NCBI GenBank assembly: GCA_025917655.1
Contig: CP084609.1
Location: 1,922,001 to 1,986,000, forward strand
Origin: Chlorella sorokiniana
Taxonomy: Eukaryota; Chlorophyta; Trebouxiophyceae; Chlorellales; Chlorellaceae
Reading direction: 5' to 3'
DNA: 64,000 bases
The notes under the pieces were generated by a model. It was not told the DNA's origin. It searched no databases and worked only from the letters and a program-made list of their open reading frames with translations. This document shows, piece after piece, positions 11,551-22,700 of the stretch. Within the stretch, counting starts at the first letter, position 1, and every line of letters starts with the position of its first letter. Both the position numbers and the translations under genes were made by a program.

Positions 11551-12448
11551 GCCGGCCCCGCACCAGCCGCCGCTCTCCGGTGCGGCGTCGGTGCTGCAGA
11601 GCGCGCTGCAGAGCCTGGCGGCGGCGCAGCGCCCTGCACCGACACCGTGGCAGGCGGCTGCGGCGGGGCCGGCCGCCGGTGCTGCTGGCGCCGCGTTCGG
11701 CCCGGCCCCGCCGCAGGGTCCTGGACCGCAGTGACCTGCTACCGCTGCGCAGCCGCAGCCTGGCGCCCGCCGATGCTGCCGCCACAGCCGGTGCCGCCGC
11801 TGATGGTGTCGCGGCCGGCTGAGCCCGGCTGGCCGCCGCCGCTCTCCGACCAACTGGCCGCTGCCTTGGCCAAGGTGCAGCAGGCTCAGGCGGGCAACCC
11901 CAGGCTGGCTGAGCTGTTGAAACAGCTGCAGGGAACGCTGGGGGGCAGGGCGCAGCTGCGGGGCCGCAACTGGCGGCGGCCCCGGCGGCGGCACCGTCGG
12001 CAGCGACGGCGCCGCGCGCCGCCGCCGCCCGCTCCCTAGGTCGCTTTGCTGCAGGGCCTGCTGTCCAGCGGCAAAGTTTCTGTGGAGAGCATGGCGGGGG
12101 CCATGGCGCAGCTGCTCACAAGCGGCAACGCGCAGCAGCAGCAAGCAGCTGCCTCCAATCCGCACCGCTACCCCCGACGCCGCTCGCCGCTCGCCGCTGC
12201 AGCCGCAGCAGCAACCTGTCGCTGCCGCCGCCTCCACCGCCCCAGCCGCACAGCAGCAGCAAGTGGCGGCCGGCGACAAGCGCAAAACGCCCGAGCCCGC
12301 GCCGCCAGCGGCAGGCAGCTGTGATGGCGCTGTGCCAGCCGAGCCAGCTGCGAAGCAGCAGCGGACCGTGGGCCCCGCAGGTGGCGTCGGCACGGCTGGC
12401 AGCCCGCGTGTCAGCGGCCCGGCCGCGGCGGCTGCAGCAGGCTCGTGA
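11551..12448 (+). pseudogene. Truncated, internally deleted copy of the Ala-rich gene
   Basis: This copy matches 70-2116. It begins abruptly after unrelated sequence, keeps the LSDQLAAALAKVQQAQ and GLLSSGKVSVESMAGAMAQL stretches, meets an in-frame TAG just before 12040, and joins the equivalent of about 650 directly to the equivalent of about 1818 (near 12146). About 1.17 kb is missing, including the intron and the VVKLSRGLQQ exon. The C-terminal KRK/EPAPPAAG segment and stop are kept. Loss of exons rather than a single frame change makes a pseudogene the best call, although a shorter product is possible. It lies convergent to wall-type copy 2. Confidence 0.65.
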
Positions 12449-13291
12449 GCGGCAGCGCAGGCAGCGGCGCCTGGGCGTCCCCCCCCGGCCGCCCAGCAGC
12501 CAATCTTGTGCATTGATGGGCGGCAGCTGCTTTGGTTGGTTGGCACCGGGCAGCCTGGGCCCTGGGCCACCCTGCAGCGCGCCCGCCTGGAGCGCCAGCC
12601 CTCGGGGCGTAAGCATCTGCTGCACACAAGTTGCCCACGCACTTGGGCATGGCCAACCACCCAGCATCGACCCACCCAGCACTGTTTCAAGCTCGGTTCC
12701 CAGCCTTCCCCTGCCCTGTTTGGCCCCCTCTGGCACCCTTCTGCCCGGCCCCTCCTTTGGTCCGTGCCGCCCGGCTGCCGCGCCTGCGGAGGACGCAAGC
12801 TGGCAGCCCCTCCCTGCTGAACCTGCCTGCAGAGTGCCGCCCCTGCCCCACAAGAACGGTGTACACCGTCCCCTCACGAATGCCGCACCGCGAGTGCTGC
12901 AGTGTGTCTCCCCCTGCCAAGCCGTGTGCTATGGTATCATTTCTTGGCTTCGCACGCGGCTGTAACGACAAGCTGCTGCGCCCTCAGCACGCAGCGAGAG
13001 CAACAGAGCACGGAAAACAGGTAGTCCAGGCAGGGGGCTGCCAGGCGAATCGACAGGGAATTAACAGGCTTGGTTTGAGATTCACCGGATGCATTCAGGT
13101 GCAGGATTGGCGACTTTCAGACAAATTCTCAAGAAAAGACCTCCTCGGCCCTCCCAACGGCAGCGCACACCGCACACAGCTCAAGTGCTGGTCAAGCGCT
13201 GTGGCCTCAGCCACACCCAGAAGAAGAAGAAGAAGAAGACGCGCGGGGCGTATTCGCGTAGTGCCCGTGAGCCCCCACACTAATCCGTGGC
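12449..13291. other. Convergent 3' flanks, no gene
   Basis: This is the duplicate of 2117-2913, with the same TGTAA element (about 12961) and the same conserved segment around the ccctcagcacgcagcgagag motif near 12983. A short (aag)n run lies at about 13220-13240. No exon is seen. Confidence 0.5.
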
Positions 13292-16200
13292 TCAGGGGCG
13301 GTAGGTGGAGCCAAGCAGGCCGGCCACGGGCAGCGGCAGCGGGGGCCCCAGCCTGATGAGGTACACATCCAGCCACTGCCCGTACTGCGGGTACGACGGC
13401 TGCAGGAGGGAGGCGCACCAAGCAGGCGGGTGAGAGCAGGCAGCGCCTGAAGCCACGCGCTGCAGGGTGGACAGCCAGCCATGCAGCGGCTGCCAGGCAG
13501 CAGCATCCACGCAGCTCCCAAGTAGGTTCCACAGACGTGCGGCGCACCCGGACGCGGGGCGCAGGGTGGTGCGCAGCTGGGGCGTCGATATGGAGACGCA
13601 CCCGAGGGCCGGCCGCGCCTGCAGCCGCGTCGGCGCAGGTGCGGGTGCTTTGCGGCGCATCCAGCACACTGAGCCAGGCATTCACCGAGCGCAATGTGCT
13701 TCCCCCTGTGACACAAGCGCCCAACTGCCGGCTGGCGCTCACCTCCACCACCACGTTGTTGCGCAGCGCCAGCTGGCCCACACCCGTCCACAGCCGCCCG
13801 TCGACCACAACTGCAAAGAGTCGAGCACAGGGCATGCGTCCCCTCGAGTGCCATGCCCCCCCCCCCCCCAAAAAAACAACAGCACATCCCCCAATCCTCT
13901 GGCAGCAAAGGGCAAAGCTGCAGCGCAACAGCTGGCCACCTACCGCTCAGCCTCCACTCGCCGGCCAGCTCCCGCAGCTGCACAGCAACGCGCGTGACGC
14001 CCTTTGAAAACTCCACCACTCGCAGCAGCGTCTGGCCCGGGCGGTCGCCGCCGGGCCCAAACCGGGAGGTGACACGCGTGCCGCTGCCGTCGCTGTACAG
14101 CAGGATGCTGACGCCCAGGGCGCCGGTGTAGGGGTTCTGGAGCCGCCTGCAGGCGGTGGAGCAGCAAGAAGGTGAGTGCCGGCTGTCAGTGCATTGCATA
14201 CGCACCAACCAACGCAGCTTGCTCTTCCTGCACCCACCTGTGTAGTCAAAACCGCGGTAGCTGGTGTTGGCGCCGCCGGAAATGGCAGCCGTCAGCTGCT
14301 GTGGTGGAAGCGGCGAGGGTGGTCTTGGGCGGGGGCGGTGGCGGCTTGGGGCCAGGCGGCGGGGGCTTGGGGCGCGGCGGGGAGGGGGCTTGGGGCGGGG
14401 TGGAGGAGGTTTTGGGCGCGGCGGGGGAGGCTTGGGACGGGGCGGAGGGGGCTTGGGGCGCGGCGGGGAGGCTTGGGGGCGCGGCGGCGGGGGCTTGGGG
14501 GCGCGGCGGCGGAGGCTTGGGGGGGGGGGGCTTGGGCCGAGGAGGCGGGGGCTTGGGGAGTGGCGGGGGAGGCTTGGGGCGGGGTGGCGGCGGCTTGGGG
14601 CGGGGCGGTGGCGGCGAGGGCGGGGGCGGCGAGGGCGGGGGCGAAGGGGGCGGTGGAGAGGGGGCGGGGGGAGAGGGGGCGGTGGGGAGGGGGCGGGGGA
14701 GAGGGCGGCGGGGGAGAGGGGGCGGGGGGGGGGGGGGGGGGAGAGGGGGCGGTGGAGAGGGCGGCGGCGGCGAGGGCGGTGGCGGCGAAGGCGGTGGCGG
14801 CGAGGGCGGGCTGCATTGCAGGCAACAACAACCCCAGGGGTAAAGAGCGCCCTAAGGGCGGCACCAAACACCTGGCCAGCCAAGCCAGGGCCTGCTGCAG
14901 AGTTGGGGCTTTGCCTGCGCGCGACAGGCCGGGCACCCGCCTGGGGAATACACGCAGGGTGACGGCGCGCTCAAACTCGGTTGACCCAAGCTGCCACGTG
15001 GACGAAAATTGTGCCAGTTCCGCGTTGTTCAGGTACTCAAAGTCACGCACGCCAGCCGTCCCTACTGGCACGGTCCCATACTGGAAAATGCAGCCCTCCA
15101 AAAGGATGGTGTACGCCGCCGACGCTTCCAGGGGATATTCCAGCTCAAAGCTGCGGCGAGGGGAGGGGGAGAATATGAGGACTTGAGCGCGTGTGCTTGA
15201 GGGCAGGGCTCCTGCCACAGGGTCGAGCTTGAGCACACCAGGTCAGGACCAAGCAGCGGGGCACATGCGCATGGGCTGGCGGGGAGGGGGATCAGGCACA
15301 CCGCTGGCCAGGCCGGCAGAGTCGGGCGCACGTGAACAAGGCTCCAGGAGGGAGCGACGGCGGCGGGTTGCTTGGGATGGTTTTGGATGAGAGACGCGTG
15401 ATCGGACCGTCGGGGGCAGCGTTTGGCCGGCAGGCACAGCCAGCAGTGACGCTGTCAATGCACACCATTGGCCGCCCTGAGAGCCCAGCAGGAATGTGGC
15501 AGAGGCGAGGCGGGCGGGGGCAGGCCCCACACGGAACGTTGACGCGATCCTTGCGGCGCCGGAGCCGGCGGCTGCTCCCTGCACTGTGCCTCCCGTGTTG
15601 TCAAACACGCTGCAGGGCAGAGGGGTGCGCGGCAGAGTGAGCCGGATCCACCCAGCTGCATCCAGGCGTGCACATGAATGCGAGGCAGAATGGCTGGTGC
15701 CAGCATGTTGACCAACCCGACACGGAACCCAGCTACCCCGCACAGGCTGTCCACATGGCACAGCCAGGTGTAGCTGCAGCAAGGCTGCACCAAGCTGGCC
15801 CGAACCGTCTCACATGACTCCAAACGGCGCTGGAGGTGAGGGCGGCGGTGGCGAGGGTGGCGGCGGAGAGGGCGGCGGTGGCGAGGGCGGGCTGCAGTGC
15901 AGGCAGTGCAGGCAGTGACACATGGTGATCCATGGGGCACCTTGGCAACCCCGAACACCTGGCCCGGCGAGCAGGCACCCAGAAGCCTGCTTCACTGTTG
16001 AACATCCCAACCGAAGCAATCTCCGCTGCGGCGCTCGGCGCACGGCCTCGACCAGCCACACTCTTTCCAGCTGCAGCCTTGCCTGGGCTGGATTCGCAGG
16101 GACAGTACCAGCTGGCCTCCGGTGGAAGCAGGGAAGGGCGTCCAAAAGGAAATAAAGAAGATGGCGTTGGTCAGGTACTCAAAGCCCGGCGAGGTGACGA

Positions 16201-16738
16201 TGCCCGGATCGTCTGCCGGCGTGAGCTGCTTGACCAGCGTGCAGCTGCTCCGCACGATGACAGTGTAGGAGACTGACGGTTGCAGCTCATAGTCCAGCTG
16301 AAACCTGTGGAAATGGAGGGGGAGGGGGCAGGCGGACGAAGTGGGGCTTGCTGCGACAGCCTTGCCAGGAGGACCAAGCCCGGGCATGCACGCAACAGGC
16401 GGCTGCGCGGGGTGGGGTGCCCGCCAGCAGGGCGACGGCGCTGTGCGGCAGCGCACGTCAACACAGCGGGTGGCGCGGTGCCTTGCTCTGGCAGGAAGGC
16501 GGTGACCGGCGGGGAGACCGCGTTTGGGGTGACTGGCCCGGCGGAGGGCACCGTGAGCCCGTCGGCCACCCGGAGGATCCCGGCGGTGACGCTGCAGCTG
16601 GAGCCGCCAGCGGCTTCGGTGGCCAGGGCGAAGGCGACGGAGGCGAGGCGGGAGGCGGCGGGGCCGTATCGGAAGACAGCCCCCACCAAGGAATCTTGCG
16701 TGTCGTCTAGGCGGGCGCCTGTGCTGTCATAGATGCTG
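13292..16738 (-). CDS. Modular Pro-rich extracellular (cell-wall type) protein, copy 2
   Basis: This is the paralog of the gene at 2914-6930 with the same plan: first module pair about 16738-16460 (SIYDSTGARLDD start) and about 16303-16080 (FQLDYELQPSVSYTVIVRSS); SPPPP linker about 15900-15815 ending PFGVM with a GTGAGA donor; second pair about 15612-15330 (SVFDNTGG) and about 15152-14947 (FELEYPLEASAAYTILLEG); a long Pro-rich linker about 14816-14310; then the C-terminal exons (ISGGANTSYRGFDYTGG, LYSDGSGTRVTSRFGPGG, LWTGVGQLALRNNVVVE) ending STYRP at 13292. The upstream module pair differs strongly from copy 1, the rest is close. A C11 run followed by an A run inside the intron near 13860 is unlike copy 1. 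The N-terminus and signal peptide are not located. Confidence 0.62.
14310..14816. repeat. G-rich minisatellite encoding the long Pro-rich linker
   Basis: About 14310-14600 holds degenerate 18- to 21-bp units (core gcttggggcg) encoding RPKPPPP-type repeats on the - strand. About 14600-14816 holds (ggcggcggcgaggg)-like units encoding SPPPP. G10 and G14 runs near 14520 and 14726 are likely to disturb the frame or the base calling. Confidence 0.8.
15835..15892. repeat. 15-bp minisatellite encoding (SPPPP)n
   Basis: Four 15-bp units are present, the counterpart of 5478-5570 with fewer repeats. Confidence 0.75.
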
Positions 16739-17849
16739 CAGAGTGGGGGGGGGGGGCAGGCGTATATAAAAGGGCTACGTTGGGGATGCTTAGGCATTGT
16801 AGCGCATGTGATCGCATCTGCGGGGTGGGTGATTCCCTCGCAGGGCGGCGCGAGGATGGCGGATGCCGGGGGCGGCAGAACAGCCCCGCTTTGCAGCAGC
16901 AGCAGCCACCGCAAGGGGCCCAGAGCTGCTGTGCATGAGCAGGGAAGGGTGCTGCTGCAGGCTGCCGTCGCCCGCTCGCTGGCATCAAGGCCGGATCAAC
17001 AGTGTTTGGCAGCAGTGTTTGGCAACTAAGCGCAGCAGCATGAGTGCAGCGCTGCACTCATGCTGCTGCGCTAGCGTGAGAGCCGGCAACCCACGTGCAG
17101 CACGCATCGTCCGCACCAGCCAGGCTGGCAAGAGACACCAGCAGGATGCCTGCGCACACGCTTGAGGGGCGACTGGTTCAGCAGGACATTGCAGGCGAGC
17201 TTGCGTGCAGCCATTGGCACTTGGCTCACCCATCAGCCAGGCGCCGTTCCAGCGGCACCGCCGCCAGCGCCAGCCCAGGTGCCCCATGCCCGTTCCCGGC
17301 GGCAGCCGCACCGCTCGCCCGGGAACGACAGTGGCAGCTGCAAGCCGCTGGAGGCGCCGGGACCCCTCAGCGCACCAGGTGGGCGAGGGCAACGGCCCGC
17401 GCCGATGAGGGCGCTCCAGGGCAGTGATCAACCGAGAGGTTGGGCGGTTCGCGCTGCAATGACGGGCATGCGTTGAAATCCCAGTTGCAGAGCGTCTTCT
17501 GTCAAGAACACGATGACATGCCTGCACAGGCAGCCAGAATGGGTGGCCAGCGGCGGCACGGTGCCGCCGGCTTCCCCCTGCTTCCCCCTCTGCTCCTGTT
17601 TCAGCAGAAGCGCCCTATGAGCCCCCTGATTCCGAGTTTCCACAGCCACTTCACCCAGTGTTAAGTGGCAACCCACTGCACTTGTATGGAGCCCCCCTCT
17701 AGAGGTGCCCCCTAGCGTGCACACTGGCGTGCGGTCACATGACGTGCGGTGCTGGCGAGCTCGAGGTGGGTCGCCAGGCGCGAAGCAGGCACGGCTGCAG
17801 CCCTGCACCTCATGCCCCCTTGGTAACTCAAATCTGGACATGAGATCTC
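16739..17849. other. Spacer with palindrome, no secure gene
   Basis: Open frames exist on both strands but none carries recognisable domains or clear splice structure. A TATATA-like string lies near 16763-16770. A perfect palindrome at 17029-17072 and two direct copies of agtgtttggc just before it are reported separately. Confidence 0.35.
17029..17072. repeat. Perfect 44-bp palindrome
   Basis: The two 22-base arms meet at 17050/17051 without a loop. The left arm begins agcgcagcagcatgagtgca and the right arm is its exact reverse complement. Flanking bases do not extend it. Confidence 0.95.
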
Positions 17850-18085
17850 ATGCTGCCAGGGAAGGTGTGCTGCTGCCAGCCTGGCTTCACAAGCGGCTGC
17901 ACTTACTTTTATCATCGACAGGACACCTGACAACTTATTGCAAGCGCCCTCAGCACGCAGGGTGGCAACCAATCTGTTTGCTAGAGCACCAAAAACAGGT
18001 TGTCCAGGCAAGGGGCTGCTAGGCAAACTTAAATCGACAGGGAAACTACAGGGTTGGGTTGAGATTCACCAGATGCAGACGTGGC
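17850..18085. repeat. Third, partial copy of the duplication-1 intergenic segment
   Basis: About 17860-18080 matches 2600-2780 and 12915-13095: a tggcttcaca..gcggctg string, then ccctcagcacgcag, acaggttgtccaggca, tcgacagggaa and ttgagattcaccagatgca in the same order and orientation. No adjoining copy of either gene is seen. Confidence 0.7.
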
Positions 18086-18454
18086 ACGATTCAATGGGTC
18101 GCAAACATCCAGTACAAATCTGCAGGGAACATACTGCCGGGAGTTTGGATGAACTGCATGTGGAAAATGTGATCATTCATTGTTCTATTCGTACTGATCA
18201 TATGTTGAGCAATTGGAGCATGAATTGCTGCCAAGAAGGGGGAGCATGTATACTTTTCATAGCAAATGCCCGTTTGCAGAGCCATTCAAGGGGTGGACTG
18301 CCTGCAGAGCTCAAGGTGACAGCCATCCTTTGTGCAAAGAAAATGCTGCAGCCGCCCCTCCCTTCCAAGATCCGCTTTCATCGGCGATATGCACAGCTTT
18401 GCGCCGCGCGAGAGCAGCGTTTCGCGGGGCGCCGCGCCTGCCGCGGCTGCTGCC
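18086..18454. other. Lower-GC spacer, no gene
   Basis: The segment at 18086-18330 is distinctly AT-richer than its surroundings and contains no recognisable exon. Confidence 0.4.
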
Positions 18455-18988
18455 TCACAGCCACAGCGTCGCGCACCAACCCCGTCTCCTCCTGTTGCAG
18501 CCGCACCTCATCTGCACGGCTTGACGCACTGCGCTGGTCCCTGCCATCCTGCCGTTCAACCGCCAGCTGGCGTGCCACGCTGTGGCCGCCGATGCGAGAG
18601 CCGGGCGCTGCAGCCAGGATGGCGTCGACCCCCTTGGCCGCTGGACCCGCCGCGCGGTTGGCTGCCGAGCGATTTCCCGCTCTTCGTCGCTGCTGCTGGA
18701 CGAGTCTGCAGAGGCAGGCAAGCAGGCTGGCAGCTCAGCAGGCATGCGGTTGAGGAGGGGCTTGCAGGCCCAGGATGCCAGCCATGGAGTGGGGCCACGG
18801 GGGCCCGTTCTGCCTGGCGCCGGTGAGCACGCACCCGAGTCGCCGTCGGAGCCGCTGTCCGCATCTGGCTCGCCTTCGTGGCTCGCCTCCGGCACAAGCT
18901 GGTGCTCTGCTGCAGGAGGGGGATCAGCAGCCGGACGTGGCGGTGGAGGCACGTGGGAGCACACACCTGCTGCTGTCGGGGCCAGCAT
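18455..18988 (-). CDS. Hypothetical Ser/Glu-rich basic protein (weak)
   Basis: One open frame reads leftwards with an acidic Ser cluster (SADSSSSSDEERE) followed by a Trp- and Arg-containing basic C-terminus (TPSWLQRPALASAATAW, then NRRRRGW). The mix of an acidic Ser tract and a basic tail is plausible for a regulatory protein, but there is no domain match, no certain start, and other frames are open here too. It would be divergent from FtsZ. Confidence 0.25.
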   Translation of the reverse strand: MLAPTAAGVCSHVPPPPRPAADPPPAAEHQLVPEASHEGEPDADSGSDGDSGACSPAPGRTGPRGPTPWLASWACKPLLNRMPAELPACLPASADSSSSSDEEREIARQPTARRVQRPRGSTPSWLQRPALASAATAWHASWRLNGRMAGTSAVRQAVQMRCGCNRRRRGWCATLWL

Positions 18989-19791
18989 CTGCTCGACGCA
19001 TCCGTTGCAATGTTCGTACGCAGCCGTCAGCGTGCATCACCTGCCCCCTCAGAGCCTTCGGTGTTGGACGGGCGCCCACCCATCATGCCGCCAGCGGCAT
19101 CCGTGGGGGCGGGGAGGCCAGCCCAACGTCTGCCGCCTCAACTGAAGGGGCTGTGAGTGGCACAATTGCTGAAGCAGTGACCCAGCCAGCCATGGACAGC
19201 TCCAGTGTGCGCCTCCTGCACAGGGGCGCATGCAGAAAGCCGCAGTGAGAGGAGAACAGAGAACTGCGGGTGGGGGCCAGGCGCCAGTGCACCCATTGTT
19301 GGGCGGCCATGCGTCAGACAAAGTGATCCAAGGCCGCGCACGCACCGGCAAATGGCGCGTTTCCCTGCAAACGCGCGGGATGGAGCGCGTCCAAGGGCAA
19401 GACGAGCGACATGACAGGCAACCACGGTGTTAGAGCATTGATTATAAGTCCTCATGTTGAAGAGGCATGAGCAAATGATGTCGGCCGCAGGGAGGACCAC
19501 AGTGAAGGCCGACAACTTCTAGGAACTCACACAGTGTGGGTCCAACCGCGACAGCGTGAATATATACATGACAAAGGATACAGAATGCATGGGCGCTGGG
19601 CAGCCATCACTTGTATTCCCATGGGCTGTGCTGGCGGGGCAGTGCAGGTGGAAGGCGGGAACCGAGCGAGTGTGCACTCACACGGCCGCAAAGTCCCAGC
19701 AGCTCCACAACTCCTATTTCGCCTTGTTGGTGTGGCTCTTTGTGACGCTACCCGCGCCCCCAACTCGGCACTTCACATTTGAACAGTGGCC
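18989..19791. other. Upstream region of FtsZ
   Basis: I see no secure exon. It holds the FtsZ promoter and 5' UTR and may also serve the weak - strand candidate. Confidence 0.4.
19561..19566 (+). promoter_or_regulatory. TATA-like element upstream of FtsZ
   Basis: TATATA lies within tgaatatatacatg, 226 bases upstream of the chosen FtsZ ATG. TATA motifs are rare in this GC-rich window, so its position is suggestive. Confidence 0.4.
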
Positions 19792-22700
19792 ATGGCGACC
19801 ATGCAGTGCTCCGGCCGCCTGGCCGCGCCTCCTTGCGCAGAACGCCTCGCCAAGGCGCCCCGGATAGCAGCAGTGCCTCTGCAGCAGCGGACGAGCGTGC
19901 AGCCTATCCGCAGGGCAAGGGAGCAGCAGCGGCTGATCACCAGGGCCGCTGGTGGCCTGATGGGCCCTATGGGCTATGGTCCCGAAGGAGGTGAGCCTGT
20001 TGGGGGCGACTGGTTGCGCTGCTGGCGTCTGGGTGCAGCATCGGCAGCCCCTCTCAAGCTGTGTCGATGCTGCCTGCCCACCCTGTGCCTATGGCTGTGT
20101 TACTGATTTCATTCGACTGTTTGGCGGAACTTGCATTCTCTTTAAGGATGGGTGGGGGCCAGGTCGGCCTTCCCGCCTGCCGCCAAGAGCGGCAAAGGCG
20201 GCGGCAGTGCCGCCACCCGCCCTCTGCTCTACTTATGTTGTGCTGACGCCCTCCCTCCTGCCCCTCTTGGCCTGTCCTCCCTTGAAGGCGAGGCCCGTAT
20301 CAAAGGCAAGCCTGCCTTGTTCGCTTATGTTTGCCCCTGTCCTGTCCCTGCTTCCTGGTTATGGATTTCATGCTCTGCTGTGCTGCTCCAACGTGAGTGA
20401 TGGCCACATCTGCCACACCTGTGCGTCATCTTCGCAGTCATTGGCTGCGGCGGCGGCGGCGGCAACGCCGTGAACCGCATGATTTCCAGCGGCCTGTCGG
20501 TGAGCCAGGCAGCACCATTTCCTGCCGCAATCCGTGCTGCTTCCTTCTCCTGACGGCTGTTGGTCATGCTTGGCGCCCGCTCTGCTCCCTTTCTTCCAAC
20601 CTGCATTACACCCCCTGCTTTGTCTCCTGTTCCCTTGTGATGACCTTCAATTGATTCCTCCCTTCTTTCTTTCCCGCAGGGCGTTGAGTTTTGGGCGGTC
20701 AACACCGATGCTCAGGCCCTGGAGAACCACCAGGCTCTGAACAAGCTCCAGATCGGCGCTCAGCTGACCCGCGGCCTGGGTGCGCCCTGCAGCCCCGCAC
20801 GCCGCGGCGAGAACTCTACTGCAGGCTGCCAGGAAGCCTGCCTGCACCCCAGCCCTCGGCGGCGGATCAACCCACCGGCACGGCTCCCTTCTGCTGTCTC
20901 TAGCCAGCCGCGCTCTTGATGCCCGCCCTCTCCATCCCGTTCCTGCTGTCCCCCATCTGCATGGCAGGCACCGGCGGCAAGCCTGAGCTGGGCGAGGAGG
21001 CGGCCCAGGAATCTCACCAGGAGATTGCGACGGCGGTGCAGGGCGCGGACATGGTGAGCTGGCGGGCGCTGGCGAGCTGCAGCCTGCTCGACCCTGCGCC
21101 AGTGCCCGCTCCCCGCCCTTGTCAAAGGGCGCGGCGTTCGACTCTCCCCACGCTTGCGCTTGGCCTGTTGGCTCATGCCCCTGTCACTCCGCCCCCCGCA
21201 ACCCATCCTCCTGCTGGGCGACCAGCCCCCCCCCTGCCTCGCCTCCCACCGGTCCCCGTGTCCTGCCACCCGCCCTCCAGGTCTTCATCACCGCCGGCAT
21301 GGGCGGCGGCACCGGCACGGGTGCCGCCCCGTGGTGGCCCGCCTGTCCAAGGACCTGGGCATCCTGACCGTGGGGGTGGTCACCTACCCCTTCTCCTTTG
21401 AGGGGGGCGACGCCGCGCGCTGCAGGTGCGCAGCCCGCGCCCCTTTGCTCCCCCGGGCGGCGTCTCGCAGCAGAGGCAGGCGCACCGTGCAGCCCCTGCT
21501 CCTCCCACCTCTCCGCCTGCGCCGCCAACGCCGTGGCCCGCTCCCTTGATCTCCACCCCAACCGCGCCGACCTCTCCTGCTCGCACGCTCTCGCACTGCC
21601 CCCACGCCTCACTCGCCCGCGCCTCCTTGTCGCACCTCGTGCCGCCGCCACTCGCTCGCAGGCCACCGACGGCATCGAGACGTTGCGCAAGAACGTGGAC
21701 ACGCTGATCGTCATCCCCAACGACCGCCTGCTGGACGTGGTGGGGAGTCCACCCCCTGCAGGACGCCTTCCTGCTGGCCGACGACGTGCTGCGCCAGGTG
21801 GGGCCTTGCGGGCTGAGCTGGCTGGCTGCCGCGGCAGGGCTGCTGCTACACCGCACGGGTCTGCCTCCCTCCTCTTCCACCATCTCCCCTCCCACCCGTC
21901 CCCCTGCTCCCCTGCCCCACCCACCCACCCACCCCCCAACAGGGCGTGCAAGGCATCTCCGACATCATCACCATCCCGGCCTGGTCAACGTGGACTTTGC
22001 CGACGTGAAGGCCATCATGTCCAACTCGGGCACCGCCATGCTGGGCGTGGGCGTCTCCTCGGGCAAGAACCGCGCGGAGGAGGCGGCGCTGGTGAGCCGA
22101 GAGGGGGCAGGATGTTGTGGAGGGGGTCAAAGAGGATGGCCGGAGGGGAAGGCGGGTTGTTTGCTGGGAAAGGGGTGCATGGCTGTGAAGCATGCATACC
22201 CGCCGCGAAGCTGCAACGCCTGCAAAGCCCGCAGAATACATGGGAGCTTTCTTGCGCTGCTGCCTGCTTGCCAGCCGTTGAACCCTGCCGCGCTCACCGG
22301 ATCCCCTGCTTGCCCCCCGGCTCCCGGCAGGCCGCCACCTCCGCCCCCTCATTGAGCGGTCGATCGAGGCGCGCCACGGGCATCGTGTACAACATCACCG
22401 GCGGCAAGGACCTGACGCTGCAGGAGGTGAACCGCGTGAGCGAGGTGGTCACCTCCCTGGCCGACCCTCCGCCAACGTCATCTTTGGCGCCGTCATCGAC
22501 GACCAGGTGGGGAGCCCGGGGTGTGGGGGTGTGGGGGTTGTTGTTGTTGTGCTTTGTGTGGAGTTGGGGGGGGGGCACAACCTGATGGCTCTTGCTAGCC
22601 CCCCCGTCTGGCTTACTTTGCCGGTGGATTGCTCGCTTGTGGGGTGGTTGAGAGTTGAAACAGGCCTGGCAGTCGCATGGCTGTATGTCTGAGGGCGCGC

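Larger units (their letters stand above)
11551..15895. repeat. Segmental duplication 1, copy 2
   Basis: This is the counterpart of 70-5575, shorter mainly because of the 1.17-kb deletion in the Ala-rich gene copy. Gene order and orientation are the same. About 6 kb of unrelated sequence with two other genes separates the copies. Confidence 0.75.

Noticed and set aside
16985-17527. Basic - strand open frame of about 180 residues
   Set aside because: It runs through the perfect palindrome, has no domain or splice signal, and overlaps other equally open frames.
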